This document shows positions 6,553 through 11,711 of a stretch of DNA of 11,711 bases, piece by piece. Origin of the DNA: an uncultured Bacteroidales bacterium (GTDB taxonomy: Bacteria; Bacteroidota; Bacteroidia; Bacteroidales; P3); the NCBI GenBank assembly GCA_946540365.1, contig CAMNIH010000047.1, positions 1-11,711 of the forward strand, written 5' to 3'. Within the stretch, counting starts at the first letter, position 1. Every line of letters starts with the position of its first letter. The position numbers were made by a program, and so were the translations under genes. The notes under the pieces are model-generated. The model was given only the letters and a program-made list of their open reading frames with translations. It searched no databases and had not been told where the DNA came from.

Positions 6553-8406
6553 ATGAAGAACGGTCGCAAATCAGTGTTTTCTGTGGTCACGACGCTCGTC
6601 GTGCTGCTATTCTTCTCATTCCCGCAGTCCATCCATGCGCAGACCCCGGAGGTGCCTACGGTGCCGACAGTGCCGACGGTGCTCAGCGTGGGTGAGCTGT
6701 TGAGCAACTATGGTATCGACACGGCCTGGGTGAACGACACGGCAGCGATGATGGACTATCTGGACAACCAGCCGCAGAATTATGTGGAGTTGACCAACCT
6801 GTGCGTGTCGATCCGCACGCGTGCGCAGAAGGCCCTCTCGTCGATTCAGCACGACTATGAGTTTCGCGACAGTTTGATGTGGCTCGATTCCAACACGGTC
6901 CTGGCCGACGTGCCGATCTACGAGTACCGTCTGAAGAATCTGGCCGATTTGATGGGCAAGCTGAGTATCAAGTATAGCCGCCTGGAGCAGCAGCGTATCG
7001 AGGCGGAGAAAGAAGCGGCACGCCAGCGTGCCATTGAGGAGGCGCGCCGCCAGCAGGAGGAGCGCAACAAGATGGCGTCGGATCTGCGTGCCAGCATCGA
7101 CGTGCATAACCGGGCCATCATCAGCGCCTGCGACGCGGTGGGGGTCACCGACAAGAACCGCGTCAAGCAGTTGAAGGACCTCTATTATTCCTATCTGATG
7201 GTGTACAACAAGTACGACCTCTCCGAAGGGAATGCCACCGACGAGAGCATCGCCCGCCTCGACCAGCTGAACGCCTTCCAGAACGACCTGCTGGAGAATG
7301 TGCTGGGCGAGAACTCGTTGCCCTACCAGATAGAGAACTTCAAGAATGTGCTGAAGGTGCGTTGCGAGAAGGAGAATGGCGACGTCTATCGCAGCTACAG
7401 CAAGGTGTTCAAGCACACCCGCGTGCCCATCACCTTTGCCGACATCAAGGAGTATGAGGAGTACATAGCCCGTATGCGCACGGTGATCAACGTGCAGCAG
7501 CGCTATATCCACACCCTCGAGTTGCGTGCCAGCATCATCGAGGGGACTGAGAGCATCGTGGCCCTCTACGGCAAGAAGTATCGTGACGCGGCCAACGCCT
7601 ACAAGGACGTCCTGAAGACGGTCGACCAGCTGCCCACCTTCACCACCGATGCCGAGAGTATCCTCTTTATCAAGCGGCTCGACGACTTCATCGCCGCCCA
7701 GCAGCTGTACCTGGACTACTACCCCGTGATGGAGGACATCACCCACCGCACCGATACCATCATCAGCCACAAGGAGTTCTCGGATGTCGTCTCGGCCTAC
7801 CGCGACGCGCTGCCGTCGCTGAAGGTGCTGCCCGGCTTCCGTGACCCCGAGGGGGCGCAGATCTATGATCAGCAGCTGGCGGAGGTGGTGGCTGTGCAGC
7901 AGTGCTATCTCGACGTGATTGCCATGCGACAGATGATCAACGTCAACGACGATAGTCTGCTGGCAGGCAAGAAGGTGGACAACACCCTCGCCAACGGCTA
8001 CAAGCTGTTGCGCAAGCAGGTCGACCTGCGCCCGTCGTTCAACACCGTCGAGCGTGGCCGCAGCTTCATCGACATCCTGCAGGGCTACATCGAGATGCAA
8101 CAGTTGGGGCTGCAGACGCTCCACAAGCTTGAGCGGATCAACAGCAACGACCGCAGCATCAAGGACAAGGACTTCCCGTACAGCAACATCCGCAAGGCCT
8201 ACAGCCGTATGTACAAGGCCTATCAGGGCGTCGAGGAGATCACCAATACCGAGGACCTGCGTCGCTATGACCGTCAGTGCGATTATATCCTCGAGATGCA
8301 GGAGGCGTTTATGGCCACCCAGCGTGGCTCGGGCGCTGCCGATGCTGATGTCAAGCTCAAGCGTGAGTCGAATATCGAGAATATTAAACTGGTTATAGGA
8401 TTATGA
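6553..8406 (+). CDS. secreted helical-repeat and coiled-coil protein, function unknown
   Basis: A 617-residue protein from ATG 6553. An in-frame TTG at 6526 would add nine residues, but the later ATG gives a standard signal peptide (hydrophobic about 9-23, cleavage near I-H-A|Q at about residue 29). The mature N-terminus carries three Val-Pro-Thr units. A charged coiled-coil rich in Glu, Arg and Gln spans about 141-180. From about residue 292 to 591 there are five degenerate repeats of 66-68 residues, each of the form [P/x]-x-F-x(3)-E...I-x(3)-Q-Q-x-[YL]-L...x-A-Y-x(3)-[LY]-K, and a sixth more diverged copy may start near 220. There is no lipobox, membrane anchor or T9SS sorting domain, so it is probably periplasmic. 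It follows purF with no visible promoter of its own and overlaps the protease gene by four bases (ATGA). I do not recognise a family. A scaffold, chaperone or inhibitor role for the protease is only a guess from the coupling. Confidence 0.85.
   Translation: MKNGRKSVFSVVTTLVVLLFFSFPQSIHAQTPEVPTVPTVPTVLSVGELLSNYGIDTAWVNDTAAMMDYLDNQPQNYVELTNLCVSIRTRAQKALSSIQHDYEFRDSLMWLDSNTVLADVPIYEYRLKNLADLMGKLSIKYSRLEQQRIEAEKEAARQRAIEEARRQQEERNKMASDLRASIDVHNRAIISACDAVGVTDKNRVKQLKDLYYSYLMVYNKYDLSEGNATDESIARLDQLNAFQNDLLENVLGENSLPYQIENFKNVLKVRCEKENGDVYRSYSKVFKHTRVPITFADIKEYEEYIARMRTVINVQQRYIHTLELRASIIEGTESIVALYGKKYRDAANAYKDVLKTVDQLPTFTTDAESILFIKRLDDFIAAQQLYLDYYPVMEDITHRTDTIISHKEFSDVVSAYRDALPSLKVLPGFRDPEGAQIYDQQLAEVVAVQQCYLDVIAMRQMINVNDDSLLAGKKVDNTLANGYKLLRKQVDLRPSFNTVERGRSFIDILQGYIEMQQLGLQTLHKLERINSNDRSIKDKDFPYSNIRKAYSRMYKAYQGVEEITNTEDLRRYDRQCDYILEMQEAFMATQRGSGAADADVKLKRESNIENIKLVIGL
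6652..6681 (+). repeat. short Val-Pro-Thr coding repeat
   Basis: Three 9-base units (gtgcctacg, gtgccgaca, gtgccgacg) plus a partial fourth follow the signal peptide cleavage site and encode Val-Pro-Thr tandem units. They probably form a short extended tether at the mature N-terminus. Confidence 0.75.
7426..8325 (+). repeat. five tandem 66-68-residue helical repeats (protein level)
   Basis: Anchoring on the aromatic or aliphatic residue of P-x-F and on the Gln-Gln pair, units begin near bases 7426, 7630, 7828, 8029 and 8230, the last being partial. Spacing between both anchors is 68, 66, 67 and 67 residues. The Gln-Gln pairs read V-Q-Q-R-Y, A-Q-Q-L-Y, V-Q-Q-C-Y and M-Q-Q-L-G, then M-Q-E-A-F in the last. 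Each full unit ends with an A-Y or G-Y helix. The DNA itself has diverged too far to show as a nucleotide repeat. Confidence 0.8.
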
Positions 8407-10934
8407 GAAAGAGCCTTGTGGCGATACTGCTGACGGTGCTGTCGGCAGTGGCGATGGCAGCTCCGGTGCCCGTCAAGGTGGCCGAGCGTGTGGCTGTGCG
8501 ATGGACCGGCAACGGGACAAGCATGCGGACGCTTCCGGCCGACATCCGGGGAATGTATCTTTTTGTTGGCGACAACGGCTTCGCCGTCATTGCTTCCGAC
8601 GACTGTGTGCGCCCGGTGCTGGCATACGGCGAGCGCTGGTGCGGCACGGCGGACAGCCTGCCCACCGCCATACACGACTGGCTGCAGGCCTATGGCGACG
8701 AGATCATGGACCGTGTCCAGCGCAAGGTCACCGCCTCGGACTCCACCCGTGGCGAGTGGCAGCGCCTGACGGCCGCCGCACAGGCCCCTGAACCGCTTTT
8801 CTCCGTCGTCGTCAGTCCGTTGCTGACCACCACCTGGAACCAGTCTCCCCGCTACAACAACCTCTGCCCGTCGGGCTGTGTCACCGGTTGTGTGGCCACG
8901 GCCACGGCCCAGGTGATGAAGTACTGGAACCATCCGGCTCAGGGTACCGGCTCGCACAGTTACACTGACGGCTCGCACGGTACGTTGAGTGCCAACTTTG
9001 GAGCGACCACCTACCAGTGGAGTTCGATGCCCAATGCCTTGACGGGTGGCAGCTCCTACAGCCAGATCAATGCGGTGGCCACGCTGATGTACCATATCGG
9101 TGTGGCGGTTGAGATGAGTTACGGCAGTTCGTCGAGCGCCACCACGGGCAGCTACGGCCAGCCTGCGAGTGTGTGTGCCGAGAATGCGCTGAAGACCTAT
9201 TTCGGCTACTCCCAGACGGCCCACCACATGCTGCGTGCCTCGATGAGCGACTCGCTCTGGTGCGCCCTGATCGACGAGGAACTGGTGGCCTCGCGCCCCA
9301 TCCTCTATTCGGGCCGCGACGTCGACGGGGGCCACGCCTTCGTGCTCGACGGCAGCAATGCCGCCGGCCACTACCACTTCAATTGGGGGTGGGGTGGCTA
9401 CTGCGACGGCTACTACCTCATGGGGCAGCTGAATCCCTCGTCAGGCGGCACGGGCGGCAGCGCCAGCTCGACCTACAACCTCGGTAACACCGCCATCATG
9501 GGCATCCGGCCGGCCAGCACCAATCATCCCGCCAGTTGCCCGGTCAACGTGACCCTCTCGACCCCCCATGGTTCGGTCAACGGTGCGGGCAGCCACAGCT
9601 ACGGCGACACCGTCTCCGTCAAGGTGAGCACCAACCAGGGCTACCGCTTCACCCGCTGGAGCGACGGCGTACACTACAATCCCCGCCAGATGGTGGTCGA
9701 CAGCGCGGTCAACCTGACTGCCATTGTCGAGCCGATCAACGCCACCGATACCGTCCACTATTGCAATTCGGCCTATTCCACCTCCTACCGTTTCGGCGAT
9801 GTCTCCTACTGGGGCATCAAGCTCATGCCGGCCGACATTGAGCGTTTCTCCCATCTGGAGAAGGTGCAGATCTACGACGGCCAGGCTGGCAACTACCAGT
9901 TGCGCGTGTACAAGGGTGGCTACTCCAACCCCAACAGCCTGATGTACACCAAGAACCTCGTCTTTAGCGGTGTGGATGAATGGATCGAGGTGACGCTCGA
10001 CTCGCTTCTCACCGTCGACGTCACCATGCCCCTCTGGGTCACTTTCTACAGCGAAAATTCCGGCTATCCCGCCGCCGTCTCCACCTACGGCGGCCACAGC
10101 AGCAGCTGCCAGTACTCCTATTCGGGTACCAGTTGGCAGCCCCTCAGCGGCGGCAAGTACTCGTTCATGATCCGTGCCGTCTTCCGGCCCGTCCACACCT
10201 ACGAGGTGACGGCCACGGGCGACCATGGCACCGTCGAGGGAACCGGCATCTATGAAGAGGGTGCTTCCGTCACCCTCACCCCGCGTCCCGATCCCTGCTA
10301 CGCTTTCAGCGCCTGGAGCGATGGAAACACCGACAATCCCCGCACCATCACCCTCGCCTCCGACACCTCCCTAACGGCCCTCTTTGTCGAGACCCCCGTC
10401 GTCGGATATATCGTGCTCCACGATTGCGACACCCTTGTCTGGAACGGTCAGGTCTACACCGAGGACTACAACGACAGCATCGTCACAACGTCCTATCAGG
10501 GCTGCGACAGCATCGCCTACGTGCAGCTGCAGGTCGGTCATTCTGTCCTCATCGAACAGTACGACACCGCCGTCGGTGTATACTATTTGCAGGATTCCGC
10601 CATCAACGCCAGCTGCGACTACACCCTCTATGCCACCCAGACGGCCGAAGGTTGTGACAGCGTGTGCATCCTCCACATCGTCGTCCTGCCGGCGCAGGGA
10701 ATCGACGATGCCGCCACCCGCTCCGTCGTCCTTTATCCCAACCCGGTGACCGACGTGCTGACGGTCGGAGGTCTCCTGCCGGAGACGGCGGTGGTCCTCT
10801 ATGACGGTCAGGGGCGTGTGTGCTTGCGCCGAACGGTGACTGACGCCAGCGCACGGCTCGATCTGAGCCATCTCTCCGCCGGCAGCTACATCCTTGTGGT
10901 CGACGGCGTCCCCTACCGGATAGTGAAACTTTGA
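8403..10934 (+). CDS. multidomain C10 (streptopain-family) cysteine protease with T9SS sorting domain
   Basis: An 843-residue secreted protease. In order: signal peptide (about 1-20); a prodomain of the Spi_C10 inhibitor type (about 25-130, with G-F-A-V-I-A-S-D-D and R-P-V-L-A-Y-G); the C10 catalytic domain (about 135-370) with nucleophile Cys163 in T-G-C-V-A-T-A-T-A-Q-V-M-K-Y-W, catalytic His311 in G-G-H-A-F-V-L-D-G, and F-N-W-G-W-G-G at 326-332; a divergent InlB B-type repeat (about 381-444); a beta-sandwich-like domain (about 448-595); a second InlB-type repeat (about 599-662); two Cys-Asp modules with G-C-D-S (about 672-711 and 735-761); and a C-terminal type A sorting domain (about 766-843) starting near L-Y-P-N-P and ending V-K-L. 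All catalytic residues are present, so an active enzyme is expected, exported by Sec and then by the type IX system to the surface or medium. Homologues include streptopain (SpeB) and Prevotella interpain. The start overlaps the stop of the preceding gene (ATGA). Confidence 0.95.
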   Translation: MRKSLVAILLTVLSAVAMAAPVPVKVAERVAVRWTGNGTSMRTLPADIRGMYLFVGDNGFAVIASDDCVRPVLAYGERWCGTADSLPTAIHDWLQAYGDEIMDRVQRKVTASDSTRGEWQRLTAAAQAPEPLFSVVVSPLLTTTWNQSPRYNNLCPSGCVTGCVATATAQVMKYWNHPAQGTGSHSYTDGSHGTLSANFGATTYQWSSMPNALTGGSSYSQINAVATLMYHIGVAVEMSYGSSSSATTGSYGQPASVCAENALKTYFGYSQTAHHMLRASMSDSLWCALIDEELVASRPILYSGRDVDGGHAFVLDGSNAAGHYHFNWGWGGYCDGYYLMGQLNPSSGGTGGSASSTYNLGNTAIMGIRPASTNHPASCPVNVTLSTPHGSVNGAGSHSYGDTVSVKVSTNQGYRFTRWSDGVHYNPRQMVVDSAVNLTAIVEPINATDTVHYCNSAYSTSYRFGDVSYWGIKLMPADIERFSHLEKVQIYDGQAGNYQLRVYKGGYSNPNSLMYTKNLVFSGVDEWIEVTLDSLLTVDVTMPLWVTFYSENSGYPAAVSTYGGHSSSCQYSYSGTSWQPLSGGKYSFMIRAVFRPVHTYEVTATGDHGTVEGTGIYEEGASVTLTPRPDPCYAFSAWSDGNTDNPRTITLASDTSLTALFVETPVVGYIVLHDCDTLVWNGQVYTEDYNDSIVTTSYQGCDSIAYVQLQVGHSVLIEQYDTAVGVYYLQDSAINASCDYTLYATQTAEGCDSVCILHIVVLPAQGIDDAATRSVVLYPNPVTDVLTVGGLLPETAVVLYDGQGRVCLRRTVTDASARLDLSHLSAGSYILVVDGVPYRIVKL

Positions 10935-10957
10935 CGCAGTTCCTGTGAACAAAACAA

Positions 10958-10985
10958 CAGAGGGTGTCCTTGCGGGCACCCTCTG
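10958..10985. terminator. bidirectional intrinsic terminator between convergent genes
   Basis: CAGAGGGTGTCC, a TTGC loop, then GGGCACCCTCTG: a 12-pair stem with one G-T wobble. Reading forward, the hairpin is followed by CTCTTTCT, a short U-rich tail. Reading on the minus strand it is followed by TTGTTTTGTT. It lies between the stop of the protease gene (10934) and the stop of pepD (11008), so it can end both transcripts. Confidence 0.85.
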
Positions 10986-11007
10986 CTCTTTCTGCATAAA
11001 TCCGTTG

Positions 11008-11711
11008 TTATTTCTTTTCGGGCATGTTCTCCAGGGCTGCCAGCAGGTAGTCGTAGAACTTCTTGGCGCTGGGGATGTAGCAGCGCTCGTCGGGGCTGTG
11101 GGGGCTCTGCAGCGTGGGGCCGAACGAGATCATCTCCATCTCGGGGTACTTGCCGCCGAGCAGACCGCATTCGAGGCCGGCGTGGATGGCCATGATGGCG
11201 GGCTCTTTCTTGTACAGCTTCTTGTAGGTCTGCTTCATCGTCTTCAGCAGCTGGCTTTCCATGTTGGGCTTCCATCCGGGATAGGCACCGCTCAGCTGGC
11301 ACTTGCCGCCAGCCATCTCGGCCAGGCAGACGAGACGCTCGGCCAGGGCCTCCTTGGCGCTGTCGACGCTCGAACGCAGCAGTGCATACACGACGAACTT
11401 CTTGGCGCTCGTCGTCTTGGTGATGGCCAGGTTGAGCGAGGTCTCCACCAGGCCTTCCATATCCTTGCTCATCTTGATCACGCCGTTCGGGGCCACCATC
11501 ATCAGGTTGATGATCTTCTGCGTGTCGGCTTCGCTGATTACCGTCGGGTTCATGCGCACTTTCTCGTACTTGACGAAGAAGTCGGACTCCACCGCTCCGA
11601 GCTCTTTCTTCACCCAGCCGGCCACCTTGTCGAACTCCTTCAGGATGCAGTCCACATGCTCCTTGGGCATGGCGATGACGGCTTCGGCGTCGCGCGGGAT
11701 GGCGTTGCGCA
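11008..11711 (-). CDS. pepD: aminoacyl-histidine dipeptidase PepD (M20 family), C-terminal part
   Basis: The final 234 residues of a cytosolic metallodipeptidase; the 5' part lies beyond base 11711, and the frame stays open to the edge (R-N-A-I-P-R-D-A-E-A then M-P-K-E). PepD enzymes cleave Xaa-His and other dipeptides with two zinc or similar metal ions. Recognisable family landmarks are the R-N-A-I-P-R segment of the lid domain, I-H-A-G-L-E-C-G near the end of that domain, and G-P-T-L-Q-S-P-H-S-P-D-E-R, whose His (codon 11098-11100) corresponds to the last metal ligand in characterised PepD. The Met encoded at 11668-11670 is internal and not the start, since conserved family sequence continues upstream of it. 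The other metal ligands and the catalytic Asp and Glu are outside the window. It is convergent with the protease gene and unrelated to that operon. Confidence 0.93.
   Translation of the reverse strand, partial: RNAIPRDAEAVIAMPKEHVDCILKEFDKVAGWVKKELGAVESDFFVKYEKVRMNPTVISEADTQKIINLMMVAPNGVIKMSKDMEGLVETSLNLAITKTTSAKKFVVYALLRSSVDSAKEALAERLVCLAEMAGGKCQLSGAYPGWKPNMESQLLKTMKQTYKKLYKKEPAIMAIHAGLECGLLGGKYPEMEMISFGPTLQSPHSPDERCYIPSAKKFYDYLLAALENMPEKK

Noticed and set aside
6616..9377. Minus-strand frames of about 500 and 360 codons opposite the repeat protein and the protease
   Set aside because: Both are antisense shadows; the plus-strand products have signal peptides, repeats and catalytic motifs, the antisense products have none.

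Overview
The window looks like a chromosomal segment of a member of the Bacteroidota, most likely Bacteroidales with GC-rich coding DNA. Four things point this way: two promoter-like TAnnTTTG elements in AT-rich intergenic DNA, A/T-rich sequence instead of Shine-Dalgarno sites before the starts, a C10 (streptopain-type) protease ending in a type IX secretion sorting domain, and a PurF of the MxGFFG type that I associate with this phylum. I cannot name the genus. No rRNA, tRNA, CRISPR array, insertion sequence or phage gene is visible. Codon use looks uniform, so I see no sign of a recently acquired island.

Layout. Bases 1-137 are a promoter and an AT-rich leader. A first run of forward genes (138-4864) holds a secreted protein resembling DUF4412/GLPGLI proteins, an FtsK/SpoIIIE DNA translocase with a Ser-Asp-X repeat in its linker, two small paralogous cysteine-rich lipoproteins, and a membrane protein joining a MauE/DoxX-like domain to a periplasmic thioredoxin-like domain with a CPYC site. 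Spacing is tight (20, 14 and 9 bases, then a 17-base overlap), which fits one operon. A 198-base AT-rich gap follows, with an inverted repeat and a promoter. The second forward run (5063-10934) holds a PurF-family phosphoribosyltransferase whose glutaminase site appears lost, a secreted helical-repeat protein, and, overlapping it by ATGA, a large multidomain C10 cysteine protease. A strong hairpin at 10958-10985 then separates this run from a convergent pepD dipeptidase gene on the minus strand, whose 5' part lies beyond the window.

How the genes may work together. The two lipoproteins each carry four cysteines besides the lipidated one, in the same order, and sit directly before a membrane-anchored thioredoxin-like protein. 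This suggests a small cell-envelope thiol/disulfide module. The repeat protein and the protease are probably co-translated, so the repeat protein may help, hold or inhibit the protease. Both links are inferences from gene order. The observations most worth following are the apparently dead glutaminase domain of the PurF homologue, the unrecognised 66-68-residue repeat family, and the lipoprotein/MauE-thioredoxin cluster.
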